Numbered from the stretch's first letter, positions 32,030-42,754 are shown. The stretch: 64,000 nucleotides of DNA from Craterostigma plantagineum (GCA_027422505.1 JAPQWV010000670.1:124001-188000), one strand, 5' to 3'. Program-made: numbers and translations. Notes: a model not told the origin generated them from the letters alone.

Positions 32030-34739
32030 GTTCGTAAATACTGCAAAATATCATTCGAGTTTTCTATTTCTGAACAGTTGAGATTTTGACACAGAATCAT
32101 GCAAAAGACCACATAATACACGCAATTGAGGGTTCTACCTTATACAGACGAAATTAGGGAAAATAATTAAGATTTTTGAAAGATTTCGACTTTCGTCTTT
32201 GCAGAAAAAGTTTTTCGCGAGAGAAAAATTATCGATTGTTGAGTTTTGCGATTGAGGGTTTTGCGTGTATTTGGGAATTTTCGACTGCAAGCATTAATTT
32301 CGTTAAATGGGCTGATTAGACGTTTTAGATACTTAACAATTTCTAGGCCCATTACTGTTCACGATCGAGAAACTTACGATCGAGAAATTTCCTTTGATTA
32401 CTATTTAATTTTGGCTCGACAAATTCCGATCGAGAATTTTCATTTGGTTCCTGTTTAATTTTCGCTCGTCAATATGAAAGCGAAAATTACCACTTGGTCC
32501 CAAATCAATTTTCGCTCGAGAAGTTGTGAATGCAAATTATGAAATTCGCTCGAATTTCTCGATAGCAAGTTTTTCTAAGTTTCCAGATTGACCATGAGTT
32601 AAAAGATAAATCACATAGTTGCTCCCCCTATGTATGTAAATAAACGCAATTAACTCCCTGTAATTCAGGTTAGTGACATCTGGCTCCCTCTTCAAATTTT
32701 GTAAATCTGCAATACTTAGAGCAAAAGATGTCGAGATGATTAGAGTTAATTTTTGGAAGCAATTTTCTATTTAGGGTCCCCCTGACTCTTATACCAATGT
32801 CGTGAGCTCCATAACGCGAAGATTCGTGAAGTCCTCCTCTGAAGTGCGTTGTACAAGGAAAACCAAATTGGAATTTTCTGCAACACTTAGAGAAAGATCA
32901 TCAAAATTATTTGGAGTTCAAGGCATAAATGTTGTAAATGCTCGCTCGCCCTCAAATAGTGCACCTCAATTGATTTATCAAGCAAGTACATAAATCAATC
33001 TAAGTAACAATTATTAAGAATATGCGATTATCAAGATTAGCCTAGATACATGGTCCCCTAAACAAATAACTATACTATCGCGCGAGGGTATGAGCAAAAA
33101 CAAATATTCACATTTTCAACAATTCAGCTCAAATGCAAAGTAGAATTGCATATCAAAATGTGCGATTAAAGTATTTTATATATATTTATTTTTTGTTATT
33201 ATTCTATTATATATACTTACATAAAAAAACTTTCTTTTTTTATTATATACTAATTTTATTAATAGTATGGGGTCAGATTATTTTGCTTCGATCATTGTCA
33301 CGCCTAGAAATTCACAAGACACTTGAAAGATTTTATGCCGTCAAGTCACGTCAGCAAACTAAAGTCCTAAATTCAAAGTAGGATCCATTTCGACAACTCT
33401 CACTAGGTTCGCTCTAGCGCTCATTTATTTTTGACTAGGGATTTTATATTTATATCACTCAAGTCAACACAAGTCATATTAAGTCAATTTACCTGTGATC
33501 GAGGCGCTTTTAATCATTTCACCGAGCGAGAGACCGTCGATTCAGAATTAAAGGAACTTTTGAGGGATTTAGTATTTTGGCTCTGACTTAGAAGGGAAGG
33601 AAAATATTTAGGAATCGTGGACTAAAGATCTTCTTCCTTTTCTTCGTCATTCTCCTTTTCTCCGGCATATTTCGTCTTTTTGTCTTTTGTAAATTTTCTA
33701 CACTTGCTCAAGCTGAAGCTCCGCTTCTCTACGAGGCTGAGAGATTATCTATGGCAAAGTTTTTCTTGTTGGTTCTCGGGCCGATACCGTGCTCCTATCC
33801 CTAGCGAGGTTTCAGAGATTATCGATTTGAAGAAGTTCACAGTTATGGAATTCTAACCCAAGGCCGTGCTCCTCTTCTCGTTATCTCGATATAAGACCGG
33901 ATTATCATTGGAGAAGTTCACTTCATGGTGCTCCTCTTTCCAGCCGTTCTGACGAGTGTACGAGATTATCAATGGAGAAGTTCACAGCAAGATCCATGCC
34001 CCCTTCTTAAAGATTTTGAAACTGAGATAATCGAGAGGCAGGTTCTTTTTGTGCGTTGAACATTCCTCGTGTGCGTTTTCCACCTTTTTTTGTCATCTTT
34101 TTCGTTGTTGACTCGTTTTTCTCCCCCTCATTTTCTCGATTGAACATCCCGCCGAAAGCTTAGATAGTCGGTTGAAGGCTCAAAGGGTTTTCAAATGAAG
34201 AAAAGGAATTCGGGGAAGGCTCATAAGGGATGACTAAAGGCAATGTCAAAGGAATAAAAGTTTATATTTGGCCGAGTGAGGAATATCATAAGTGCCCTAA
34301 TCATGTTCGTAACGTTCTAACGCAAGGCGAGTATGAGACTAAGAATCACTAATTAAGACAAGCCATGATTGTGTGACTCGCTCAAGAATAGATCCGTCAA
34401 AAGGAATAAAAGGCTAGAATCCTCACTAATATAAAGTGATTCTGTATCTAGTGGAGCCTAAGAAAGAACTTTTAGACAGAAGAATGCGACTTAGACTGAC
34501 AAAATTAAGCAATTAATCAGTCGCATGTCAGGGAAATTCATACGTGACTTAGATCGAGCATCCTAAAGATATCGTCATTCTCCTAATATTATACTTATAT
34601 GTATAATATTTTTGGGTTTTTAAAGTACTTTTGTATTATTTTTATTGTAATGAAATAGTTCACGCAAGATATAGCATTCAAGTATGGAAAACACATAGCA
34701 TAGAACATGTGAAAGCACATAGGATCACATAAGCACAAA
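32030..34739 (-). other. Copia A non-coding spacer, pol-proximal part
   Basis: No recognisable gene. It aligns in order with 50,740-53,360 of copy B. Features: gatcgagaaatt words (32,360-32,560); a shared phrase tatggggtcagattattttgc (33,267-33,287, also 51,888); and, at 33,730-34,000, imperfect repeats of a ~70-bp unit with gattatc ... gagaagttcac and gtgctcct. The few ORFs here (60-82 codons) are not conserved between the copies. Confidence 0.7.
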
Positions 34740-36058
34740 TTACGGAAGGTTCACCATGCCTAATTTTTCGACAAGGAATTGGAAACGTTTTTCATCCAAT
34801 GCCTTGGTGAAAATGTCAGCTAGTTGATATTCCGTGTTCACAAAATACATGTCAATGGTGCATTTTTCTACGTGATCTTTGATAAAGTGATATCGTATGT
34901 CTATGTGTTTTGTGCGTGAGTGGTGAACCGGATTACATGTAATCACAATGGCACTTTGGCTATCGCTATAGATGGGTATATTATTTAAATTGTACCCATA
35001 ATCGCGAAGCTGAGTCCGCATCCATAGCATTTGTGAGCAACAGCTGGCAGCCGCGACGTATTCAGCCTCGGCCGTCGACGTTGAAACGCAATTCTGCTTC
35101 TTTGATGACCAGCACACTAGCTTTTCGCCTAGAAATTGAGCGCCATCGGATGTGCTTTTCCTGTCCATTCGGCAACCTGCATAATCAACGTCAGTATAGC
35201 CAATTAATTTGAAATTTGTGCCTTTAGGGTACCATAAACCTAAGGTCGAGGTGCCTTTTAAGTAGCAAAGAATCCGCTTGACCGCGAGCATGTGAGATTC
35301 TTCGGGGCCGCCTTGGAAACAGGCGCATAGACATGTGGCAAACATAACATCCGGGCGGCTTGAGGTGAGATAGAGAGAGCTGATTGTGCTGCGATAAAGG
35401 GTGATGTCGACCGCTTTTCCAGTGGGATCGGCATCCAACCTGCAGCTTGATGACATAGGAGTGCTGAGAGACTTGCTCTGATCTTGATAAAACTTCTTCA
35501 GAATGTCCTTGATGTATTTGGTCTGACTTATGAAGATGCCATCTTCGAGCTGCCTGACTTGGAGTCCCAAGAAGAATTGCATTTCTCCCATGTGATTCAT
35601 TTCGAATTTTCTCTTCATCAAATCTCCAAATCTTTTGCATAGCCGTGAATTTGTTGATCCGAAGATGATGCGTCTAGATAAACTTGGACGACCATCAAGT
35701 CTTTGTCTTGTCATTTTATAAAGTGGGTCGTATCGATTGTCCCTCGGATGAACGCAGATTTCACGAGGAACTCGCTCAGGACATCATACCAAGTGTGGGG
35801 AGCTTGTTTTAGTCCGTAGAGAGCTTTATCCAATCGATAAACGTGATTGGGATGTTCTTGATCAACAAATCCTTCTGGCTGAGCGACATAAACTTCCTCC
35901 TTTAACACGCCATTGAGAAAGGCGGCCTTAACGTCCATTTGATAGACTTTGAAGTCTTTGAGCCGCATAAGCCAAGAAAAGATGGATGGTTTCGATTCGG
36001 GCAACAGATGGTTTTGATTGTATCCATCCGCAACCAGCCTTGCTTTGTTCCGGATCAC
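34740..36058 (-). pseudogene. Copia A pol: reverse transcriptase and RNase H
   Basis: 35,711-36,058 encodes RT blocks ([31 protein letters not shown] and [23 protein letters not shown]). 34,740-35,714 continues with IIFGSTNSRLCKRFGDLMKR, MGEMQFFLGLQVRQLEDGIF, SRPDVMFATCLCACFQ and the RNase H region (KLVCWSSKKQNCVSTSTAEA, IYSDSQSAI, HIDIRYHFIKDHVEK, QLADIFTKALDEKRFQFLVE). The Tyr-Val-Asp-Asp motif that precedes IIFGSTN in copy B is not preserved: the frame before IIF reads PSLSRR, from base changes and a shift. The RT is therefore inactive. The gene ends with the stop at 34,740. Confidence 0.92.
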
Positions 36059-36889
36059 TTCCCCATCTTAATTCTTCTTGTTCTTAAACACCCTTTTCGT
36101 CCAGATAATGGTTTTCCCATGCGGACGGGGTACTAAGGTCCACACTTGAAGACGCTAGAATTGGTTGATCTCATCTTGCATTATTACCCAATCCGGGTCC
36201 TTTAGTGCGTCTGCTACCTTGGTTGGCTCATTTGGCTTAAGAAGCAGCTGAAGAGACTGCGTTGACGACGTGTCCGTACTTCACTCGGAGGATCACCAAT
36301 AATCTGTTCAACCGGATGTGCTCGAGTCCACTTGCGCTCATGTGGCAGAGCTGAAGTAGATGCATCGGCCATTTGTGGACCAAGGTTTCCAATTATCTCC
36401 GGTTGTTCATGAGGTTGAGGTAAGTCTGATTCTTCACTTGGGTTGAGCGACTCTGATGAGAATTCCTCATTGACTATGGTAGGTTCTTCAGTGATCTGTG
36501 GTAATTCTTAATCGGGTGAGGTAGGGACATTTGAAGAACTTGGTACATCAGCCTCGTCGAGTGGGGGATCCACTAAAGGTGTAACAGTAATGGTGGCTGG
36601 CTGATATACGGGCTCAAATAGAGAATCCAATTCCTCCATCGCAAGTCTCAGAGAATCTTCTGATATTGAGTCCTGAGTTGTTGCCATCTTCTGTTGGTTT
36701 GTGCCAAAACACCAGTGAATACGGGTTCTGAGCTGTAATATTCAGTAGCCATCTGGTTTGGCACGGGTCCTGAACTGAGGTGTGCAGGAGCCATTTCTAC
36801 CACTTCGTAGAAAGTGACATTGTAGCTTTCTTTGATTGAGCGGTTGGACTTGATGTATACTCTGTACGCCTTAGAAGTTGAAGAATACC
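36059..36889 (-). pseudogene. Copia A pol: integrase-to-RT linker, degenerate
   Basis: Aligns with 54,720-55,570 of copy B: the same Ser/Thr/Pro/Glu-rich linker (on the minus strand, PLDEADVPSSSNVP and TEEPTIVNEEFSSES style sequence), but with stops and frame changes. It ends where the half-LINE element is inserted after SFVGYSSTSK. Confidence 0.7.
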
Positions 36890-37000
36890 CAACGAATGAG
36901 GCTTTTTTTTTTTTGGGAAATGAAACATGTCCCTAGGACAGAGCAAACACAAGTCCAAACGCAACAACAAACCAAGATAACCGTACATAACTATGCCGTA

Positions 37001-39025
37001 TCATCCAACGTCAACGTGAGGACCAGCATCAGCATCATTGTTCGTCGCCTCGAAAGTAGCAAGAACCTCAAACATGTTGTGATAGTGTGTCTCAACAACC
37101 TTGCTAACGGGGGCTTCGGCAACGCTAAGTCTACTCGAACGCTTATCATGTTCGAGATTATGTGTAGAGGTGCGTTTCTTGTCGTCCCCATCAAGGCCAT
37201 CCACGTTGGCCGCCTTAGTAACAATAGCTTTTCCCTTGTCAACCAAGCGACTACCTTCGCGGCTCGGTGGCGCCACCGCAGTTGGCCTTGGCGGCCGAGG
37301 CGCCTGGATGTTCTTTGCCGAGCTCTTAGGAGGTAGTTTTGGCCGGTTGATAGGGCAGGTCGTGGTATTATGGGCCCATGAGTCACATGACGAGCACTTA
37401 CGAGGCCGCCACTCATATTCAACACTAACGGGTACGACGCCCGAGGAGCCACCATTCTTAGTTGGAATGTGGACATTGAAGCGCTCAACCAAAGGGTCCG
37501 CCAGACCAATTTCAATGCACACCCTAGCATACTCAAGGCGTTCCTCACGAGCCGTCACAGCGTCCGCAAATAGGGGTTTTCCGAGCACACTTGCAACGAT
37601 TCCTAAACCGGCTTGTGTCCAAAATCCCGTTGGGACATTCCGGAGTCTAACCCAAAGCGGAACAGCCGAGTGCGTTTTCTTTTCAAAGGAGAATCTCGTA
37701 CGCCACTTCTCGAGAAAGAGTGGCTGTCCCTGTAAGAGCCACGGACCGCCTTCCAAAGCCACAGCAGCCGCCTCCTCCGTGCTAAAGCGGAACATGAAAA
37801 AGCCATTAATCGTCGATCTAACCTCGACAAGGTTTTTCCAAATAGACCTAACATAGCGTGCCACATGAGGGAAGTACGGTCGCTTCCCAAGGAAATACCC
37901 AACAAGCGTGTGCTCCCACCGAGTGACGCCTTGTTGAGCAACTTCCCAAGAGGGCAGAGCCGCCGCAATACCATCAACGACAGTGGGCGCCGTGTAAGAT
38001 AGGGGGAGGCGAGTCGAGCTCGGTGACCCTCCATGGCCAGTGAGTAGTCGGTAGCTGTTAGTGCCAAGAACAACATCGGAGAAAGACGGGCTAGGGTATG
38101 GTAGTCCAGGTTGGTGCGCCGCCCCGAATGGGCTGTGGTGCTGTTTTGGTGTGCCGTCAGTCGCCGGCGAAGATCTAGGCGTGGCCGTGGGCCCAGACGC
38201 AGTAACAGTAGAAAGGGATGGGGCTGAATCGTCATGGCGGGGCTTTTCAATCGCCACCATCGCAGCATCAGCATCCGCTTTCGAAGTCGGCCTTGTGGTC
38301 AATGCTTTCATCGCCAAGCCCATGTCAGCACTTGAGGTCCTTGCAGGGCTAGTGTTCTTGGCCGGCCCAATAAAAGTAGGCCCAGTAGGAGAGTGGGCCT
38401 CCCCAACGAAAGAAATCAAATCAGGGCTAGCTAGTTTAGTCATGGCAGCACAGGGCCCAAAAGAGCTAGCAGGAATAACCTGGGCTGGCCCAGTAAAATT
38501 GGCCCCAGGTGAAGATTGGGCCTCAGAAACCCTAGGCCCATTAGCTGATAGGTTGCGAGTGGAAACCCTAGGGGCACCGGGGCTGTGGTGCGCCGCCTCA
38601 TCAGACGACGGCTGGTCGGAATCGCGCTGGTTGGGGTCGTCGGAGTGAGCATCCCCGTGAGGACCTTTGGCAAAAGGCGACGGCGTCCCCCGGCGGAGGG
38701 GCGGACGGTGATCCACATGAGAGTTGCGCAACGGCTCGATTTTGGTCGTGCAACGTTTGCGACGGTGCGTCTTCGTAGGTGGAACCGGCGCGGGCGGTGG
38801 GGAAGGCCAAGCGACCATATCAGCTGACCCATGCAGCGGCGGCGTAGTGGAGGTCTTTTGCGCCGGCGATGGTTGGTGGCCGGTCTTTCCTCCATTGATG
38901 CGTGCCAAAAGCGATTCAAACGAAGCAACGTCGAAACGTTTGTCAAGGTCCGGGATATTGCGTCTCAGCGCATTATAATCCGGTAGGGGACCAATACAAT
39001 CTAGGTCTGAAGATGAAACCTCCAT
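37001..39025 (-). CDS. ORF1 protein of half-LINE copy 2 (DUF4283, zinc knuckle)
   Basis: An uninterrupted frame of 674 codons starts MEVSSSDLDCIGPLPDYNAL. Residues ~50-350 are Pro/Ser/Ala-rich and probably disordered. Residues ~357-500 form a DUF4283 domain (PSWEVAQQGVTRWEHTLVGY ... GKPLFADAV). At ~543-556 is a CX2CX4HX4C zinc knuckle (CSSCDSWAHNTTTC). A basic tail follows, ending VVETHYHNMFEVLATFEATN. This is a complete plant L1-type ORF1 protein in length and order, and it has kept its frame where most neighbours have not. The stop (TGA at 37,001) is followed within ~100 bp by the A-tail, so no ORF2 can follow. The start choice is the first ATG of the frame, about 390 bp from the 5' end. 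Confidence 0.88.
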   Translation of the reverse strand: MEVSSSDLDCIGPLPDYNALRRNIPDLDKRFDVASFESLLARINGGKTGHQPSPAQKTSTTPPLHGSADMVAWPSPPPAPVPPTKTHRRKRCTTKIEPLRNSHVDHRPPLRRGTPSPFAKGPHGDAHSDDPNQRDSDQPSSDEAAHHSPGAPRVSTRNLSANGPRVSEAQSSPGANFTGPAQVIPASSFGPCAAMTKLASPDLISFVGEAHSPTGPTFIGPAKNTSPARTSSADMGLAMKALTTRPTSKADADAAMVAIEKPRHDDSAPSLSTVTASGPTATPRSSPATDGTPKQHHSPFGAAHQPGLPYPSPSFSDVVLGTNSYRLLTGHGGSPSSTRLPLSYTAPTVVDGIAAALPSWEVAQQGVTRWEHTLVGYFLGKRPYFPHVARYVRSIWKNLVEVRSTINGFFMFRFSTEEAAAVALEGGPWLLQGQPLFLEKWRTRFSFEKKTHSAVPLWVRLRNVPTGFWTQAGLGIVASVLGKPLFADAVTAREERLEYARVCIEIGLADPLVERFNVHIPTKNGGSSGVVPVSVEYEWRPRKCSSCDSWAHNTTTCPINRPKLPPKSSAKNIQAPRPPRPTAVAPPSREGSRLVDKGKAIVTKAANVDGLDGDDKKRTSTHNLEHDKRSSRLSVAEAPVSKVVETHYHNMFEVLATFEATNNDADAGPHVDVG

Positions 39026-39349
39026 TGTTGAGGTCGAAGTTCAGTGGAAGACGAAAAAACAGATTTTTGGAAACCGACGTGAAGGCTTAAAACCCTTCCT
39101 TCGCCGTCTGAGCCCGGCGAGGGAGGGTGTTGGGGGTACTCCGGCGACTATCAAGGCCGCAAAGAGATGGGCTGCGGCGGCGGTGTGATGTCGTAGTCGG
39201 TGGAGGAAGGTGATAGGTCACTTAGGGTTTGTTAGAGAGCATTAGTTTAGAGAGAGAAATTTTTAAGTTTTTTGTTCTTATTAAACTGTCGATAATCACA
39301 TGTGGAAATGCCACACTCTCCACCCAACAGTGAAAGTGACTTTCTAGGC

Positions 39350-39398
39350 GAAATCGAACCCCTTACCTCAAGCTTGATAGGCACAGCCATATTCGCTA
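39350..39398 (-). promoter_or_regulatory. tRNA-like internal promoter (A- and B-box-like) at half-LINE 5' end
   Basis: On the minus strand, 17 nt from the element's 5' end, TAGCGAATATGG (39,387-39,398) resembles an RNA polymerase III A box (TRGCNNAGYNGG, 10 of 12). GGTTCGATTTC (39,350-39,360) resembles a B box (GGTTCGANNCC, 10 of 11), about 26 nt further on. Order and spacing are those of tRNA-derived SINE heads. No full cloverleaf is visible, so it is not a tRNA gene. Confidence 0.5.
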
Positions 39399-39430
39399 GG
39401 TCAGGCCTTTGGGGACAACGAATGAGGCTT

Positions 39431-40752
39431 CGAATGCTTTAGGGTCGAACTTAGCTCGTTACTCTCTGTGGTTCGCCACAAAGCACTTGCACCCGAAGAC
39501 CTTGAAGAAGGAAATATTGGGTAATCAATTGTTTATTATTTCGTACGGAATCTTGTCGAAGAGCTTGTGAACCACCGTCCTGTTTTGAGTGAAACATGCG
39601 GTATTAACTGCTTCAGCCCAAAGAAAGTGTGGGAGGCCAGAATGAATCAGCATCGTGCGTGCGGCTTCCACTAAAGTTCGGTTCTTCCTTTCAACGACAC
39701 TGTTCTGTTGAGGCGTCTTGGCGGCTAAGAATTGCTGACTAATTCCAAGTTTCTGATAAAATTCACTGAGGTACTTGTTCTTAAACTCAGTGCCGTTATC
39801 CGTTCTGATGACTTGGATGTTTTGTTGGAGCAGATTCTGAGTAGTGTTCACAAACTTAATTATCAAGTCCCCTGTCTCATCTTTAGTTTGGAGGAACTTC
39901 GTCCATGTGTAGCGAGAGTAATCATCAACAATGACCGGAACGTACTTGCGTCCATTGATACTCTGTGTTTGTATCGGTCCACAGAGGTCCATGTGAAGCA
40001 ATTCCAACTGTCATGAAGTAGAGACAATCTGTTTTATGTGATGAGATGCTCGCTTCATTTTCCTAGTTGGCACGCCGAACATTGATGCTCTTTCTGTAGT
40101 ACTATAGTTGGAAGACCGTGAACCAACTTTTTCGTTGAATGACGTTGAAGAGCTTTAACATTGAGATGAGACATGCATTGTGCCATAAGCTGTTCCTCTG
40201 AATTACAGTCTGAGAAATGAGGCAAACAGCTGTCGAAGGCAGCATAGACATCAGGTTGATCGTGTGATGGTTTGATTTCTGAACTCCTTGGAGGAGTTCT
40301 TTGTCCTGACTATCCAAAATTCTGCACCGATTAGCAAAAAAGACCATCTGGAATCCTTTGTCGCAGAATTGGCCTATGCTGAACAAGTTATAGCGGAGAC
40401 CTTTGACGTAAGAGACATCCTTTATCGTCAGATTTCCAGAATGATATCCCCAAATCCTAGAATGGGAGCTAAGTCGTTGTTTCCAAATCGGACTACCATT
40501 CGGTTGGTCTCGGTAGTTGCTCAGCAGCTCTTGCGTTCCCGTCATGTGTGTGGAGCAACCAGAGTCGAGGTACCACACATGATGGATCTGCAAAAACAAT
40601 TTAGAGAGCTTGGAAGATGGCTCTTCATAGATCGTTCGAAGATGGCTAGTGTAACTCAGAAATATGTAATTTAAAGAAACTGAAAACGACAGGCATGCAT
40701 AATCAAGCTTGGACCTCACGTACCCTTCAAATCGCATGGCTCGGTTGTTCAT
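39431..40752 (-). pseudogene. Copia A pol: protease, GAG-pre-integrase, integrase
   Basis: In element order: VWYLDSGCSTHMTGTQELLS (aspartic protease DSG; 40,500-40,590), then LTIKDVSYVKGLRYNLFSIG and a GAG-pre-integrase region (CLISQTVIQRNSLWHN). The integrase core is MELLHMDLCGPIQTQSINGR, VIVDDYSRYTWTKFL, IRTDNGTEFKNKYLSEFYQK, KTPQQNSVVERKNRT and LPHFLWAEAVNTACFTQNRT, with the D, D and E of the catalytic triad visible. Frame changes near 40,010-40,150 and a stop near 39,525 break it. Sequence right of about 40,619 belongs to a duplicated segment, so nothing of gag remains. Confidence 0.9.
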
Positions 40753-41386
40753 TTATAAAAACGTTATCATGACTTTGTAAGTTTCAATCTGGGCCATCTA
40801 TTTCTATTTTCTTATGCGTTAGATGGTACAGTCATTTCCAACTTGAGTAATCAAAAGACTTCGTAAAATTTATCGTCAGTGGAAATCGATTGCTTCAACC
40901 TTTATAGCCCATTTGTATGCCTCCAAAGCTAAGACAAAATCATTCCATTTCACTATCATTACTTCGAACAAACGACCAATATTAGTTCATCGAATCATAA
41001 GTCCAATCATGTTCAAGAGATCTCTAAAGTAGTTGTACATTTAATGGATATATTGGAAATAGTAAATGTTGAAGTTTGGAGCATTTTACAATCTAAAAGT
41101 AGGGCAAGATTTGTCCTGTCAATTGGAGAGCAAAATTCTTATCTCTTTTTTTTTTGAAATAAAGATGCTTATATTTCAATACATATGAATGTCTGAACAT
41201 AGCAGATCGGCCATTTCTTGGAATGGTGGGGAATGTCACTCGCCATTAACTCCAAGGGTCCATTACAATTACGTCGAACAAGGTTTCCACATCGAGCGAA
41301 CTTCAGGCAATCCTCGAGTATGCTCCCCATCGTAGAGCAACCCGTGATATGCTGATTGAGTTTTGTGACAATGTTAGCGCAAGGCC
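40619..41386 (-). repeat. 768-bp duplicated segment, copy 1
   Basis: It is nearly identical to 44,048-44,815 (offset 3,429 throughout). It starts gctcttcatag and ends gttagcgcaa. It contains ~520 bp without a recognised gene, a T-run, and the 3' end of a LINE ORF2 (CANIVTKLNQHITGCSTMGS, an RNase H-like C-terminal region). It sits where copia A should have gag. Confidence 0.88.
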
Positions 41387-41410
41387 GGTGATATGCTGAT
41401 TGAGTATGCT

Positions 41411-41637
41411 CACCTGTTATCAACCCTTGAGTAGACACCGACTCTTCAGGTTGGCTCACAATCACTTGAGGTTGTGACTGTATGAGACTTCCACCCAATC
41501 CTTGAGTCGGATCTTGAAGATTCGGCTCTATGGGCGTTGTGGCAGGCCGGGTTGCGCCTGCGATCCAGACACCACAGGAGTAGGTTGCGGCTCAAGATTG
41601 AGCGAAGAAGTGCCAGCAACACTTGCAGATGTGGTCA
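41411..41637 (-). repeat. Fragment of the copia extra ORF out of place
   Basis: It matches 48,304-48,528 (copy B extra ORF) with only a few differences. Encoded residues include GGSLIQSQPQVIVSQPEESV and STQGLITG. It lies upstream of pol in element order, about 7 kb (net of LINEs) from where this ORF belongs. Confidence 0.88.
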
Positions 41638-41811
41638 GCGTAGTGTCTAGGAAATGTCTATAAAGATTTTGTTATTCAAACCCGAGCCTGTTCTATAATG
41701 TCTATAAGTTTTTTCACTGCTGTTGAGGTCTAGGAACCTGTTCTAAGACATTTTTTATGCTTCTCATGTTGAGGTTCTGCTGTGACTTGTGAGACTTGTT
41801 TATGCTCCTAT

Positions 41812-42287
41812 AGTACCTGAAAAAATACTCGTAGTACCAATATATAGATTTTTGTAGTACCAATATGTAGATGTCGTAGTACCATAATATATTCCAGTGT
41901 AGTACCATTCGGAGGTTACTTGTAGTATCTTTTTCGTACTAGGTTTTTAATTATAAAAAACACGTAGATTATTGTGCAAATAAGGCATGAGAACTTTCAA
42001 AATACGGCACATAATAAAAATTAAACACACGTTTGCACTACCACAACATGGTCCTTTGCAGTAACATAAACATCTCTATTGCAGTGCCCTTCGTTGGTAA
42101 TTTGTAGTATCTTTGACGTACTGGGCGAACGGCGTCGAAATACGCTAGCTCTGATTTGTGGTACCAATAAAGACATTTGAGTTATCAACGTGTGGATGAT
42201 TGCAGTACCATAACTTATGCTATTGTAGTACCCTTCGTAGGTTAATTGTTGTATCTTTGTTATACCCCTCGGTTGATTGTCGAAACT
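41812..42287. repeat. Dispersed copy of the satellite
   Basis: gtagatgtcgtagtaccata ... ggttgattgtcgaaac repeats the first ~420 bp of the array (234-650) almost base for base, including array-edge variants not found in the central monomers. It ends abruptly inside the word 'tcgaaac', where the copia leader begins. Confidence 0.9.
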
Positions 42288-42740
42288 TCCTTGCGAAAAA
42301 AATTAAATTATCTCAAAAAATCACAGAATACACTTAACAGTGATTCAAGCAAAAATGGTGAATTAGACTATGAAATTACAGGTAATTGCTCGTAATCAGA
42401 CGATGAATACGCATGAACACACAATTAAACACATTAGAAAGCAAACATGTCGATTTTGATCAAAATCAGAATGTGTTCTGAACAGTTCTTTGCGCGAACA
42501 GTAATGACTCAAATCCGATCGATTATGCTAAATCGATATTCAAACAGCTACGAGTCTGGTCGCAATCAACTTATGCCGTTAAAACGAGCATAGAAACATC
42601 AAATTCAAACCAATTAATCACAAAATTGAGCTATTAGATCGAAATTTTAATTCGCGCCAAACTGTTCTTCGATGGAACAGTGCTAAAATTCAAATTTCGA
42701 TCCAATTCTAACAATTTTCGATTCAAAACAGAACGAATCT
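42288..42740 (-). other. Copia A untranslated leader
   Basis: Between the primer site and the misplaced satellite piece the sequence is AT-rich, with no ORF above 60 codons. It holds several 'gaacagt' and 'aatcgat' words. It would be the 5' leader between primer site and gag. Confidence 0.6.
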
Positions 42741-42752
42741 GCTCTGATACCA
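42741..42752 (-). other. Primer-binding site of copia A (tRNA-iMet)
   Basis: On the minus strand TGGTATCAGAGC lies two bases inside the 5' LTR. It is complementary to the 3' end of plant initiator methionine tRNA, the usual copia primer. Confidence 0.92.
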
Positions 42753-42754
42753 AT

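Larger units (their letters stand above)
36905..39415 (-). mobile_element. ORF1-only LINE-like element ('half-LINE'), copy 2, apparently full length
   Basis: It is inserted in the copia A pol gene and flanked by the 15-bp direct repeat caacgaatgaggctt (36,890-36,904 and 39,416-39,430; the last two bases overlap the T-run). On the minus strand it has a ~390-bp 5' region, a 674-codon ORF1, a ~95-bp 3' UTR and an A-tail of about 12. No ORF2 is present. The 3' UTR (gttgcgtttggacttg) is shared with copy 1. The 5' end has A-box- and B-box-like sequences. A long TSD plus an A-tail shows retrotransposition, presumably using another LINE's enzymes. Confidence 0.9.

Noticed and set aside
25430..32045. 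A target-site duplication for the full LINE
   Set aside because: Several short words were compared (for example around ctatcttaaa and gttcgtaaatac) but none match convincingly at both ends.
37101..38946. Plus-strand ORFs of 152-251 codons and alternative minus frames within half-LINE copy 2
   Set aside because: Shadows of the 674-codon ORF1; they mirror the shadow set of copy 1.
39350..39415. A true tRNA gene at the half-LINE 5' end
   Set aside because: Only A- and B-box-like words are present; acceptor and anticodon stems do not pair convincingly and there is no terminator.
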